This document shows, in pieces, positions 9,833-19,308 of a stretch of 64,000 nt of DNA; position 1 is the stretch's first letter, and every line of letters begins with the position of its first letter. Made by a program: the position numbers and the translations under genes. The DNA is from Duganella sp. SG902. Lineage in GTDB: Bacteria; Pseudomonadota; Gammaproteobacteria; Burkholderiales; Burkholderiaceae_D. The notes beneath the pieces were generated by a model. The model did no database searches. It was not told where the DNA came from and was given only the letters and a program-made list of their open reading frames with translations. The stretch spans positions 546,503 through 610,502 of the forward strand of contig NZ_JABMJK010000003.1 in the NCBI RefSeq assembly GCF_013376005.1, read 5' to 3'.

Positions 9833-10345
9833 ATGACTATCGATCCACGCGATGTCATTTGGGACGAGGCACAGGCCCTGCTGTACCACGTAAGCTATGC
9901 GGAAACACTGATAACAGCGCTACTTGTGCGCTGGGTATGGCTGGATACGATCACCAAAATCCTCGTGGCAATTTCATCCGGCGGAGCTGCGTTGGCAGGC
10001 CTCGTATTCTGGAAAAGTAGCGACTATACTTTTTTATGGCCGATGTTTACGTCTGCCAGTACCTTGCTCGCAATCGTATCAAGTCAACTCGATGTAGCCG
10101 AAAAGCTAAAGAGGCATTCAACCTCGACAGTTGAGCTACGCAATTTGAGTATGGAAATCGGGTCCTTGATTGTGCGCATGAAAATCAATGACAGCTTTGC
10201 CATCGCGGAGTTTGAGGCGCAATTGTTGGACCTGCGCAGAAAATATGGTCTGGAAACAGGTAAATTTTTGCACGACTTGCTATTGACCCGACGCTTGCGC
10301 AATGCCGCGCAAGTAATGACAAATCAAAAACTGGATATATCATGA
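9833..10345 (+). CDS. Two-transmembrane protein of unknown function (SLATT-like layout)
   Basis: I do not recognise this 170-residue protein with certainty. A short N-terminal region with a helix (about 10-34) precedes two membrane helices (about 38-60 and 67-85) and a charged cytosolic helical tail (about 88-170) with heptad-like LRNLSMEIGSLIVRM. This order recalls the SLATT two-helix effectors of nucleotide-signalling defence systems, but I see no diagnostic motif. The region is clearly less GC-rich than its neighbours. It lies between the ahcY riboswitch and metK, suggesting acquisition. The ATG at 9833 has GGAG seven bases upstream. Its stop overlaps the start of a small proline-rich frame. 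Confidence 0.65.
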   Translation: MTIDPRDVIWDEAQALLYHVSYAETLITALLVRWVWLDTITKILVAISSGGAALAGLVFWKSSDYTFLWPMFTSASTLLAIVSSQLDVAEKLKRHSTSTVELRNLSMEIGSLIVRMKINDSFAIAEFEAQLLDLRRKYGLETGKFLHDLLLTRRLRNAAQVMTNQKLDIS

Positions 10346-10419
10346 TCCCGACCGACGACCCTCGCCGCAAGTACCTCCCCCCCAACCCGATACCGCCCTT
10401 GCCCAAGCGCCCCAAATGA
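10342..10419 (+). CDS. Putative 25-residue proline-rich peptide, translationally coupled
   Basis: This tiny frame starts in an ATGA overlap with the stop of the two-membrane-helix gene and encodes a basic peptide with eight prolines (MIPTDDPRRKYL, then PPNPIPPLPKRPK). It ends one base before a strong terminator hairpin, so it fills the space between gene and terminator exactly. Overlap coupling, the proline-rich composition and the position suggest a real partner peptide. It is very short, and translation is not proven. Confidence 0.4.
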   Translation: MIPTDDPRRKYLPPNPIPPLPKRPK

Positions 10420-10450
10420 CAACGCCCCGGAGTCCGGGGCGTTGGCGTTT
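10420..10450. terminator. Intrinsic terminator between the micro-operon and metK
   Basis: CAACGCCCCGG-AGT-CCGGGGCGTTG is a perfect 11-base-pair stem with a three-base loop, followed by GCGTTTTC. It lies between convergent genes and could stop the forward transcript. On the reverse strand the hairpin is not followed by a clear T-run. Confidence 0.8.
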
Positions 10451-10470
10451 TCAGCTACGGCCGAGCTTGA

Positions 10471-11634
<1,164 letters not shown>

Positions 11635-11637
<3 letters not shown>

Positions 11638-11723
11638 CGCAAGCTCCTGATATGGTTTGAAAAACGGTCGCATACCAACACGGCTTGCGACGCTTTAGCG
11701 ACATTTATATCCCGCATCGCAAG
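11635..11723 (-). promoter_or_regulatory. Possible RNA switch in the metK leader
   Basis: On the metK strand, segment A (CTTGCGATGC, 11723-11714) can pair over ten bases with segment B (GCGTCGCAAG, 11693-11684). Segment C (GCTTGCGATG, 11644-11635), which includes the metK start codon, can pair over ten bases with almost the same segment B (CGTCGCAAGC). Each helix has one G-U pair, and the two exclude each other. A-B would leave the start codon free and B-C would hide it. This layout is typical of translational riboswitches. I do not recognise the family, and the ligand is unknown. Confidence 0.45.
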
Positions 11724-11813
11724 TTGTCATTAACTCAGCGGTTACTGCTACTACTCATGGTATTTTACGCCTTTTTGAAAAAACTTGCTCCCTAACACAG
11801 GTAGAAACGCCAC

Positions 11814-12674
11814 ATGCTGGTTCCACTTTTTCGCTTTTTATCGATTTTCCCCTTGCCGCTGTTGCACGCCGCCGGCGCCGCGCTGGGCTGGCTGGTGTAC
11901 TGGGCCTCGCCGTCCTACCGCCGCCGCATGCGCGACAACATGCGCCAGGCCGGCGTCGCGCAGCACCTGAACGCGGCCATCGCCGAAGCCGGCAAGAGCA
12001 TCATCGAGCTGCCCTTCATCTGGTGCGCCGACCCGGCCCGCGTGTCGCGCCACGCCACGCTGGAGAACTGGGAGCTGGTGCAGGCCGAGCTGGACGCCGG
12101 GCGCGGCATTGTGTTCATGACGCCACACCTGGGCTGCTTCGAGATCGTGGCGCAGGAGATCGCCCTGCGCACCGAACTGATGGTGATGTACCGCCCGCCG
12201 AAAAAAGAGGCGCTGAAACCGCTGATCGAGGGCGCGCGCGCGCGCAAAAACCTGCTGCTGGCGCCGGCCAATATGTCGGGCGTGCGCATGCTGGCCAAGT
12301 TCCTCAAGAAGGGCCAGCCGGTGGGCGTGCTGCCCGACCAGGTGCCGCAGGAGGGCGAAGGCGTGTGGGCCACCTTCTTCGGCCGCGACGCCTACACCAT
12401 GACCCTGCCGGCCAAGCTGGCCCTGCTGGGCGACGCCACCATCATCATCACCTACGCCGAGCGCCTGCCGGGCGGACGCGGCTATGTGGTACGCTTCGTG
12501 CCCTTTGACGGGACCCTGGACGGCGACAGCGCCGCCCAGGCGCAGGCCATCAACAGCGCCATGGAGCGCCTGATCGTCCGCAGCCCGTCGCAATATTACT
12601 GGAGCTACAACCGCTACAAGGTGCCGCACGGAATCGAGGCGCCGGCGGCGGCCAAGGCCAAGGAAAACGCATGA
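11814..12674 (+). CDS. lpxL: Lipid A biosynthesis acyltransferase (LpxL/HtrB family), first copy
   Basis: This 286-residue inner-membrane enzyme transfers a secondary acyl chain from acyl-ACP to the lipid A precursor. A hydrophobic N-terminal helix (LFRFLSIFPLPLLHAAGAAL) anchors it. The catalytic HX4E motif is HLGCFE near residue 104, with MYRPPKK after it and GVLPDQVPQEGEGVW near 170, as in the family. It is followed by a second homologue with a four-base overlap, so both are translated together. Which chain each enzyme adds cannot be told from the sequence. Confidence 0.92.
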   Translation: MLVPLFRFLSIFPLPLLHAAGAALGWLVYWASPSYRRRMRDNMRQAGVAQHLNAAIAEAGKSIIELPFIWCADPARVSRHATLENWELVQAELDAGRGIVFMTPHLGCFEIVAQEIALRTELMVMYRPPKKEALKPLIEGARARKNLLLAPANMSGVRMLAKFLKKGQPVGVLPDQVPQEGEGVWATFFGRDAYTMTLPAKLALLGDATIIITYAERLPGGRGYVVRFVPFDGTLDGDSAAQAQAINSAMERLIVRSPSQYYWSYNRYKVPHGIEAPAAAKAKENA

Positions 12675-13549
12675 AACTGATGTTGGGATTGATGTGGCTG
12701 CTGCACTGGCTGCCACTGCCGCTGCTGGGCCGCTTCGGCGACGCCGTCGGCAGCCTGTTGTTCATGGCGCTGCGCTCGCGCCGCCACATCGCGCTGACCA
12801 ATCTGCGCCTGTGCATGCCGGAACTGACCGAGGAGCAGCGCGTCGACATCGCGCGCCGCCACTTCCAGGCCTACTCGCGCAGCGTGTGGGAACGCGCCGT
12901 GCTGTGGTGGGCGCCGGAGGCGCGCCTGAAACGCCTGATCACCATCGATCCCGGTGGCGTGATCCCGGTGGCGGCGATGACCGAGAAGCCGACCATCCTG
13001 CTGTGCCCGCATTTCGTGTGCCTGGACGTGGCCGGCGCCGCGATCGCCATGGAGGCCAGCGCCTCCTCGATGTACGTGACGCAGAAGAACGCCGCCTTCG
13101 ACCGGGTGCTGCGCGCCGGCCGCGCGCGCTTCAAGCCGGTCAAGCTGTTCACGCGCCAGGACGGCATCAAGCCCATCCTGCGCGCGCTGCGCGACAAGCT
13201 GCCCTACTTCATGCTGCCGGACATGGATTTCGGCGAGAAGGACGCCGAGTTCGTGCCCTTCTTCGGCATCCAGGCCGCCACCCTGACCGCCACCGCGCGC
13301 ATCGCCGCCACCACCGGCGCCCAGGTGATGCCGGTGATCGCCACCTTCCTGCCCGATTACCGCGGCTGGCGTGTGAAATTCTATCCAGTGTGGGACAATT
13401 ACCCCGGTGACGACATGGTGGCCGCCACCCGCCGCATGAACCAGTTCATCGAGGAACGCGTGCGCGAGGCCCCGGCCGAATATTTCTGGACCCACAAACG
13501 CTTCAAGACGCGCCCGAATGGCGAGCCCTCGCTGTACAGCAAACAATAA
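12671..13549 (+). CDS. Lipid A biosynthesis acyltransferase (LpxL/LpxM family), second copy
   Basis: This 292-residue homologue of the preceding gene is also membrane-anchored (residues about 1-25). It carries the HX4D form of the motif, HFVCLD, near residue 116, then [14 protein letters not shown] and [14 protein letters not shown]. The differing catalytic motif (D instead of E) and low identity suggest that the two copies add different secondary chains, as LpxL and LpxM do in enteric bacteria. The start overlaps the first copy (ATGA) and the gene ends two bases before dapF, so lipid A modification and diaminopimelate synthesis share a transcript. Confidence 0.9.
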   Translation: MKLMLGLMWLLHWLPLPLLGRFGDAVGSLLFMALRSRRHIALTNLRLCMPELTEEQRVDIARRHFQAYSRSVWERAVLWWAPEARLKRLITIDPGGVIPVAAMTEKPTILLCPHFVCLDVAGAAIAMEASASSMYVTQKNAAFDRVLRAGRARFKPVKLFTRQDGIKPILRALRDKLPYFMLPDMDFGEKDAEFVPFFGIQAATLTATARIAATTGAQVMPVIATFLPDYRGWRVKFYPVWDNYPGDDMVAATRRMNQFIEERVREAPAEYFWTHKRFKTRPNGEPSLYSKQ

Positions 13550-13551
13550 AC

Positions 13552-14415
13552 ATGAAACTCAAATTCACCAAAATGCATGGCGCCGGCAATGACTTCGTCG
13601 TGATCGACGGCGTCAACCAGCATATCGACTTCACGCCAGCGCAGTGGAAGCTGCTGGGCGACCGCCGCTTCGGCGTCGGCGCCGACCAGATCCTGCTGGT
13701 CGAGAAGCCCAGCGAGGCCGGCTGCGATTTCCGCTACCGCATCTTCAACGCCGACGGCGGCGAGGTCGAGCAATGCGGCAACGGCTCGCGCGCGTTCGTG
13801 AAATTCGTGTCGGAAAAAGGCCTGACCGACAAGCGCAGCATCAGCGTGCAGACCAAGGCCGGCGTGATCGCGCCGCGGCTGGAGCTGGACGGCAGCATCA
13901 CGGTGGACATGGGCGCGCCGGTCCTGGAGCCGGGCCGGGTGCCGTTCGACGCCGAAGGCCTGCAAGGCCAGCCGCAAGGCCGCGACACCCTGTGGCCGCT
14001 GGTGCTGGAACTGGGCGGCGCGCGCGAGAGCGTGCTGATCTCGGCGGTGTCGATGGGCAACCCGCACGCGGTGCAGGTGGTGGACGACGTCGACGCCGCG
14101 CCGGTGGAACTGACCGGCCCGCTGATCGAGCACCATGTGCGCTTCCCCAACCGCGTCAACGCCGGCTTCATGCAGATCATCAACCGCCAGCACGTGAAGC
14201 TGCGCGTGTTCGAGCGCGGCGTGGGCGAGACGCTGGCCTGCGGCACCGGCGCCTGCGCGGCGGCCGTGGCCGGCATCCGCCGCGGCTTGCTGGACAGCCC
14301 GGTGCGGGTCGATGCGCGCGGCGGTCAGTTGTCGATCGCGTGGGCCGGCGAAGGCCAGCCGGTCTGGCTGACCGGCCCGGCCGTGACCGTCTTCGAAGGC
14401 GAGATCGAGATTTGA
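13552..14415 (+). CDS. dapF: Diaminopimelate epimerase
   Basis: This 287-residue cytoplasmic enzyme converts LL- to meso-diaminopimelate for lysine and peptidoglycan synthesis. The two catalytic cysteines are visible at C75 ([10 protein letters not shown]) and C230 (LACGTGACA), one in each half of the duplicated fold. [13 protein letters not shown] marks the N-terminus. It is the last gene of the acyltransferase run. In many gammaproteobacteria dapF directly precedes DUF484-xerC; here a Sel1-repeat gene on the other strand and a porin separate them. Confidence 0.97.
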   Translation: MKLKFTKMHGAGNDFVVIDGVNQHIDFTPAQWKLLGDRRFGVGADQILLVEKPSEAGCDFRYRIFNADGGEVEQCGNGSRAFVKFVSEKGLTDKRSISVQTKAGVIAPRLELDGSITVDMGAPVLEPGRVPFDAEGLQGQPQGRDTLWPLVLELGGARESVLISAVSMGNPHAVQVVDDVDAAPVELTGPLIEHHVRFPNRVNAGFMQIINRQHVKLRVFERGVGETLACGTGACAAAVAGIRRGLLDSPVRVDARGGQLSIAWAGEGQPVWLTGPAVTVFEGEIEI

Positions 14416-14416
14416 T

Positions 14417-14495
14417 CGTCGCTCCCGCGCAGGCGGACGCCGATGCGAGCTATGCCAGACACGCTCCATGGATTCCCGCCTGCGCGGGAATGACG
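14417..14495. repeat. REP-like inverted repeat after dapF
   Basis: CGTCGCTCCCGCGCAGGCGG faces GGATTCCCGCCTGCGCGGGAATGACG across about 40 bases. It is a diverged relative of the repeat at 8108-8185 and again lies directly after a gene. The left arm has lost several matches, while the right half is an intact hairpin. It lies between the convergent dapF and Sel1-repeat genes and may help end both transcripts. Confidence 0.6.
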
Positions 14496-14500
14496 GCGGG

Positions 14501-16054
14501 TCACGCGGCCAGCAAGTCGTCGCCGCCGACATTCGGCAGCCAGGTCTTGAGGCGGTACAGGCGCTGGCGGTAATTGCCTTCCAGCCCGTCCGGACCGCTG
14601 TCGATGGACTCGAACAGGCGCACGATGCGGTCCAGCGCCTGACGCTCGCGCGCCGTGCGCAGCAGCACCAGCCTGCGCTTGCTGCGGCCGTAGCTGGCGC
14701 GGATATCGACCACCAGGCAATGGCCCTGGTCGGCCGCCTTCACATCCAGCAGCAAGGCTTCCGCGCGGCTCAGGCCGAACAGCGCGGCCAGTTCCAGGCG
14801 CGCCGCCAGCAGCGGCTGGCTTTCCAGCAGCTCGCGCGTCAAACAGGTCACGATGCTGGCCATCCAGCCCGCCTCCTTGGGCGCGGCCGCCACGCGCGCC
14901 AGCGCCGTCTCCGCCTCCTCGCAACCTTGCGCCGCCGCTTTCTGCAGCCAGTAGGCGGCGCGCACGTCGCTCTGCTCGTCGGTGCGGCGGTTGCGCCACG
15001 CGTACATGCCGCATTCCAGCTGCGCGCCGCAGTGGCCCATCTCGGCCGCGCGCTCCAGGTAGCTTTGCGCCTCCGCCACGCTGCGCTGCGAGAACTCCGG
15101 CTTGAGGTAAATCCGCGACAGCGCGAACCAGGCCTCCGCCAGCCCCTGCTCGCCGGCCAGCGTCAGCCAGCGGATGGCGCGCTTGAAGTTGACGGCGGCG
15201 ATGCCGTTGCTCTGGCGCTTGCCCTCGCCATCCATGCGCGCGAACCACAGGCCCAGCGCCAGCTGGGCATTGCGGTCGCCGCCATACGCGGCCAGCTCGC
15301 GGCACTGCTGCAGCTCGGCGTCGGCGGCGGACGGCGGCAGCAGCTCGGCGCAGCGCGCCAACAGCAGCAGTTGCGGCGGGCCGGGCAGCCAGTCGGTGGC
15401 GCGCGCCGCCTCGGCGTCGGCCGGCGCGCCGGCCAGCAGGCGGCGCAACAGGGGCCGCGCCTGTTCGAGGAAGGCGTTGTGGTCTTGTTGCCACAGCAGC
15501 TCCAGCCGCGCGTGATCGGCGGCCGGGATCAACTGGTCGGCGTTGTCGGCGCGCCACAGCGGGCGCGCCGCCCGGCGCGGCGCGGGCTGGCGCGCCTGCC
15601 GTTGTACCGGCGGCGCAACATGCAATGGCCGGCCGGCGGCGCGCTGCGCCAGCAGCCACTGCGCCTCTGGCAAGCCGGCGTGCGCGGCCGCCTCCAGCGC
15701 CTGCCGGGCCTTGTTCGTCAGGGCGGAACTGTCGCGCGCGGCGCCGTGCTGGAACACCAGTTGCGCCAGCGTCAGCCCGGCCTGCAGGATGCCGGCGTCA
15801 TGGGCATGCTCGTACCAGCGCAGCACGTCGGGCAGCGCATGCCTTGCGGTGTCGGCGGGGATGTGGCTGCCGATCAGGCGCCACGCTTCGTCCAGCCCGC
15901 GCTGGGCGGCGCGCCCCAGCCAGTGCAGCGCGGTCGGGACGTTGAGCGGCAGGCCGGCGCCGCCGAACAGGTACAACTTGCCCAGCGCCAGCTGGCAGTC
16001 CGCGTCGCCGGCGCGGGCGCCGCGTATGATCCCTAACTCTTCTCGATTAGCCAT
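14501..16054 (-). CDS. Sel1-like tetratricopeptide repeat protein
   Basis: This is a 517-residue protein made mostly of Sel1-type repeats of about 36 residues. Examples are DCQLALGKLYLFGGAGLPLN, GLPEAQWLLAQ, NAQLALGLWFARM, GLAEAWFALSRIYL and HCGAQLECGMYAWRN. There is no signal peptide or membrane helix, so it is probably cytoplasmic. Such solenoids hold protein partners; its partner is unknown. The last 120 residues are not repeat-like and contain a basic segment (RRLVLLRTARERQALDRIV). I choose the ATG giving MANREELGIIRG. A longer frame to 16114 lacks a good ribosome site. Confidence 0.75.
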   Translation of the reverse strand: MANREELGIIRGARAGDADCQLALGKLYLFGGAGLPLNVPTALHWLGRAAQRGLDEAWRLIGSHIPADTARHALPDVLRWYEHAHDAGILQAGLTLAQLVFQHGAARDSSALTNKARQALEAAAHAGLPEAQWLLAQRAAGRPLHVAPPVQRQARQPAPRRAARPLWRADNADQLIPAADHARLELLWQQDHNAFLEQARPLLRRLLAGAPADAEAARATDWLPGPPQLLLLARCAELLPPSAADAELQQCRELAAYGGDRNAQLALGLWFARMDGEGKRQSNGIAAVNFKRAIRWLTLAGEQGLAEAWFALSRIYLKPEFSQRSVAEAQSYLERAAEMGHCGAQLECGMYAWRNRRTDEQSDVRAAYWLQKAAAQGCEEAETALARVAAAPKEAGWMASIVTCLTRELLESQPLLAARLELAALFGLSRAEALLLDVKAADQGHCLVVDIRASYGRSKRRLVLLRTARERQALDRIVRLFESIDSGPDGLEGNYRQRLYRLKTWLPNVGGDDLLAA

Positions 16055-16417
16055 CGTCTCTGTGTTATCTACGGACCTTTTATGAACCTCAGTGTAGCGT
16101 GCCATCCGCGCCACACCCTAGACAATATGCGCCGCGGTTTGATCTGGCACAAGCGGCGCCCCCCTGTCCCGCCTGTACGCTAGAGCTGTTTTGATGCCCG
16201 AATGAAAGCAAATCGGGCCCAAAACGGGACAAATAACGTGCCTGACAAGCGTTTCAAAAATACAACAAGAAGCCCGGGTTCTGCGGCTTTCGACCAAAAC
16301 AAGCCGTCCCAATCGACCATTCCAGCGCAATTGAAGCAACGACCAATTAAGGTTCTTAGCAACCGGCGGTCACGCGGCGGCGAGGGGATGCGAAATACAC
16401 TTATAAAGGAAGAACAA
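16055..16417. other. 363-base intergenic region before the porin
   Basis: No gene is supported here. One frame runs without stops from 16202 into the porin, but the porin signal peptide fixes its start at 16418. The stretch is GC-poorer than its neighbours. It holds a short inverted repeat (GCCCGA/TCGGGC, about 16195-16219) and must contain divergent promoters for the Sel1 gene and the porin. A long leader of this kind is common before regulated porins. Confidence 0.5.
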
Positions 16418-17470
16418 ATGAAGAAATCATTGTTGGCTCTGGCACTCATGGGCGCTTTTTCCGTCGCCCAGGCACAATCGTCCGTCACCATCTATGGCAC
16501 GCTGGACGCGGGTGTTTCCCGCCGCACCGATACCGACGTGACCGCCGTGGGCAAGCGCGACAACAACAAGCTGGGCTTCCGCGGCGTGGAGGATCTCGGC
16601 AGCGGCCTGAAAGCCTTGTTCCAGCTGGAGATACGCTACGAGCCCGACACCGGCGCCATCGAAAGCACCGTGCGCCCGCTGTTCCAGGGCCAGAGCCGGG
16701 TCGGCCTGCAGGGTGATTTCGGCACCATCCGTCTCGGCCGCGGCCTGACCGCCTTCCAGGAAACCAGCACCGCCTACGAGCCGTGGTCGGGCATGCCGGC
16801 CGTGGCCGGCTACCAGACCGACCTGCAGGTGGCCGGCTACACCTCGGACCCGTTGAGCGTGGCCGGCAACTCGGCCAACCGCTTCTCCAACGCCGTGTTC
16901 TACAACACCCCGGTGATCGGCGGCGTGTTCCAGCTGAACGTCACGGTGGCCACCAAGGACGCCAACAACAATCCGGTCATCATCGGCCGCGGCACCGCCG
17001 CCGCGCCGCAGTTCCCGGCCAACAGCATGGCGCCGGTCAATCCCTACTCGGTCAGCGCCACCGCCACCCAGGGCCCGTTCTCGGCCTACGCCGCCTACGA
17101 GCGCAACGCCGTGTCGACCAAGCTGTGGTCGGTGGGCGCCTCGTTCAAGCCTATCCCCGACCTCAAGCTGATGGGCTCCTACCAGCGCCAGGACCAGAAC
17201 TACAGCGTGCCGATCAATCCGATCACCAAGGCCTGGCTGGTCGGCGCCAACTACACCGTGGGCGCCGGCCTGATCCGCGCCGGCTTCGGCCGCAAGACGC
17301 CGGACAACGCGCTCAACGTGCCGACCATCGCCAAGACCAAGCAGTTCTCGCTGGGCTACGACTACAACCTGTCGCCGCGCACCTACCTGTATGTCGACGG
17401 CACGCGCCGCAAGGCCACCGCCGCCGCCACCTTCAATTTCTACAGCGTCGGCATCCACCACAACTTCTAA
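16418..17470 (+). CDS. Gram-negative general porin
   Basis: This is a 350-residue outer-membrane trimeric porin of the betaproteobacterial type. The signal peptide MKKSLLALALMGAFSVAQA (cut before QSSVTIYG) is followed by strand patterns such as SSVTIYGTLDAGVSRR, KLGFRGVEDLGSGLKALFQLE and GRGLTAFQETS. The C-terminus ends YSVGIHHNF, with the terminal phenylalanine needed for barrel insertion. It allows diffusion of small hydrophilic solutes. The ATG has AAAGGAAG upstream. It is a single-gene unit, with a terminator just after it. Confidence 0.95.
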   Translation: MKKSLLALALMGAFSVAQAQSSVTIYGTLDAGVSRRTDTDVTAVGKRDNNKLGFRGVEDLGSGLKALFQLEIRYEPDTGAIESTVRPLFQGQSRVGLQGDFGTIRLGRGLTAFQETSTAYEPWSGMPAVAGYQTDLQVAGYTSDPLSVAGNSANRFSNAVFYNTPVIGGVFQLNVTVATKDANNNPVIIGRGTAAAPQFPANSMAPVNPYSVSATATQGPFSAYAAYERNAVSTKLWSVGASFKPIPDLKLMGSYQRQDQNYSVPINPITKAWLVGANYTVGAGLIRAGFGRKTPDNALNVPTIAKTKQFSLGYDYNLSPRTYLYVDGTRRKATAAATFNFYSVGIHHNF

Positions 17471-17511
17471 ACGGCGCAGTCGCAAGAACTGCCAGCGTGA
17501 GTTGGGGAATG

Positions 17512-17542
17512 ACGGGCATGGGACACCATGTCCGTTTTTTTT
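17512..17542 (+). terminator. Intrinsic terminator after the porin
   Basis: ACGGGCATGG-GACA-CCATGTCCGT forms a ten-base-pair stem with one G-U pair, followed by seven or more T residues. It separates the porin from the DUF484-xerC pair. Confidence 0.88.
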
Positions 17543-17583
17543 CGTTTAGAATTGCACTTCAATCTAGCCTATCAAGTACCTCA

Positions 17584-18252
17584 ATGACTTCCCCACTGGA
17601 CTCCAACGCCGTCGCCCAATACCTGACCGATCATCCGCATTTCTTCGAACAGCACGCCGAGCTGCTGGGGGAAATCAAACTGACCAGTCCGCTGACCGGG
17701 CGCGCCGTGTCATTGCAGGAGCGCCAGATGGAAGTGTTGCGCGACAAATACAAGGCGCTGGAATTGCGCATGCACAACCTGATGCGCGTGGCGTCGGAAA
17801 ACGAGGCCATCGCCAACAAGTTCCACCGCTGGACCCAGATCCTGCTGCAGTCGGAGGACGTGGGCTCGATGCCGCACGCGGTCACCAGCGGCCTGAAGAG
17901 CGCGTTCGACGTGCCACAGGTGACGGTGCGCATCTGGAACACCGCGCCGGACTACCTGGACGAGTGGTTCGTCAAGGGCGTGTCGGAGGACGCGCGCATC
18001 TTCGCCAACAGCCTGCTGGCCCCGTACTGCGGCGCCAACAAGGACTTCGAGGCGGTGCGCTGGCTGGACGACCCGTCGGCCGTGGTGTCGACCGTCATCA
18101 TCCCCTTGCGCAAGCCGGGCGACAAGCAAGCCTTCGGCCTGCTGATCATGGGCTCGCAGGACGCCAACCGCTTCACCTCGCTGATGGCCACCGACTTCCT
18201 GGTGCACATCGGCGAAACCACCAGCACCGCGCTGGCCTGGCTGCTGGCCTGA
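17584..18252 (+). CDS. DUF484 family protein (GAF-like)
   Basis: This 222-residue cytoplasmic protein is of the family usually encoded between dapF and xerC. The N-terminal part (AQYLTDHPHFFEQHAELLGEI and SLQERQMEVLRDKYKALE) is helical and probably coiled. The C-terminal part, from about residue 95, has a GAF-like sequence ending GLLIMGSQDANRF and LVHIGETTSTAL. No biochemical function is established for the family. It is followed by xerC after eight bases, so the two are probably cotranscribed. Confidence 0.85.
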   Translation: MTSPLDSNAVAQYLTDHPHFFEQHAELLGEIKLTSPLTGRAVSLQERQMEVLRDKYKALELRMHNLMRVASENEAIANKFHRWTQILLQSEDVGSMPHAVTSGLKSAFDVPQVTVRIWNTAPDYLDEWFVKGVSEDARIFANSLLAPYCGANKDFEAVRWLDDPSAVVSTVIIPLRKPGDKQAFGLLIMGSQDANRFTSLMATDFLVHIGETTSTALAWLLA

Positions 18253-18260
18253 GCCGCGCC

Positions 18261-19196
18261 ATGAGCGACGCTCCAGACAGCAAGCTGGCCTGGATCGACG
18301 CCTATCTCGCCCATCTGCGCGGCGTGCGCCAGCTGTCGCCACACACCGCCGCCGCCTACGCGCGCGACCTGCGGGAGCTGGCGACGCTGTCCGGCGCGCT
18401 GGACTGGGACCGGCTCGACCAGCACGCCATCCGCCGCCTGACCGCCAAACTGCACGCGCAGCAACTCGATCCGCGCTCGATCGCGCGCAAGCTGTCCAGC
18501 TGGCGCGGCTTCTTCCGATGGCTGAGCGAACAAACCCCGCTGGCCGCCAATCCGGTGCAGGGCGTGCGCGCGCCCAAGCGCGGCAAGAGCCTGCCGCGCG
18601 CGCTGTCGGTGGACGACGCCGTGCAACTGGTGGCGCCCCGGCGCCCCAGCGCCGGCGCCACGCCCACACCGGCCGAGCTGTGCAACCGCGCCATGTTTGA
18701 ATTGTTGTATTCCAGCGGCCTGCGCGTCTCCGAGCTGGCCGGGCTGGACCTGACGCCGGGCAAGGACAGCCTGGGCTGGGTGGAGGCCGGCAACCGCGAG
18801 GTCACCGTCACCGGCAAGGGCAACAAGCGCCGCACGGTGCCGGTCGGCAGCGCCGCGCTGGAGGCGCTGCGGGCCTGGCTGGCGGTGCGCCCGGCCCCCA
18901 GCGACGGCGGCAACGCCCTGTTCCTGAGCGCGCGCGGCACCCGCGTGTCGCCGCGCGTGATCCAGCAGCGGCTGCAGGCCCATGGCGTGACGCACGGCGC
19001 GCCGGTGCACGTGCACCCGCACATGCTGCGCCACTCGTTTGCCTCGCACGTGCTGCAATCGTCGGGCGACTTGCGCGCGGTGCAGGAAATGCTGGGCCAT
19101 TCCAGCGTCAGCTCGACCCAGGTCTACACCGCGCTGGACTTCCAGCACCTGGCCGAGGTGTACGACAAAGCCCATCCACGCGCTAAACTGAAGTAA
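18261..19196 (+). CDS. xerC: Tyrosine recombinase XerC
   Basis: This 311-residue recombinase works with XerD at dif to resolve chromosome dimers. All catalytic residues are present: R155 (SSGLRVSELAGLDL), K186, H254 and R257 (HMLRH), H280 (MLGHSSVSSTQVYT) and the nucleophile Y289. The N-terminal SAM-like domain opens WIDAYLAHLRGVRQLSPHT. The length and the DUF484 neighbour support XerC over XerD. It has no signs of a mobile element and belongs to the core genome. Confidence 0.94.
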   Translation: MSDAPDSKLAWIDAYLAHLRGVRQLSPHTAAAYARDLRELATLSGALDWDRLDQHAIRRLTAKLHAQQLDPRSIARKLSSWRGFFRWLSEQTPLAANPVQGVRAPKRGKSLPRALSVDDAVQLVAPRRPSAGATPTPAELCNRAMFELLYSSGLRVSELAGLDLTPGKDSLGWVEAGNREVTVTGKGNKRRTVPVGSAALEALRAWLAVRPAPSDGGNALFLSARGTRVSPRVIQQRLQAHGVTHGAPVHVHPHMLRHSFASHVLQSSGDLRAVQEMLGHSSVSSTQVYTALDFQHLAEVYDKAHPRAKLK

Positions 19197-19308
19197 ACCC
19201 GGGCGGCGCGTGCTGATATTGCTCAATCAGGCGAATTGCTAGCGCCGGAAAAATTCCGGCATAATCGCCCGATTGCATTTGCGCATTTTGAGATTACCCA
19301 CTACCACC

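Noticed and set aside
16202..16417. N-terminal extension of the porin by 72 residues
   Set aside because: The extension has no signal-peptide character, and the signal peptide at 16418 with its own ribosome site fixes the start.
18261..19196. Integrase of a genomic island at xerC
   Set aside because: Length, all motifs and the DUF484 neighbour identify the housekeeping XerC. There is no tRNA or foreign composition around it.
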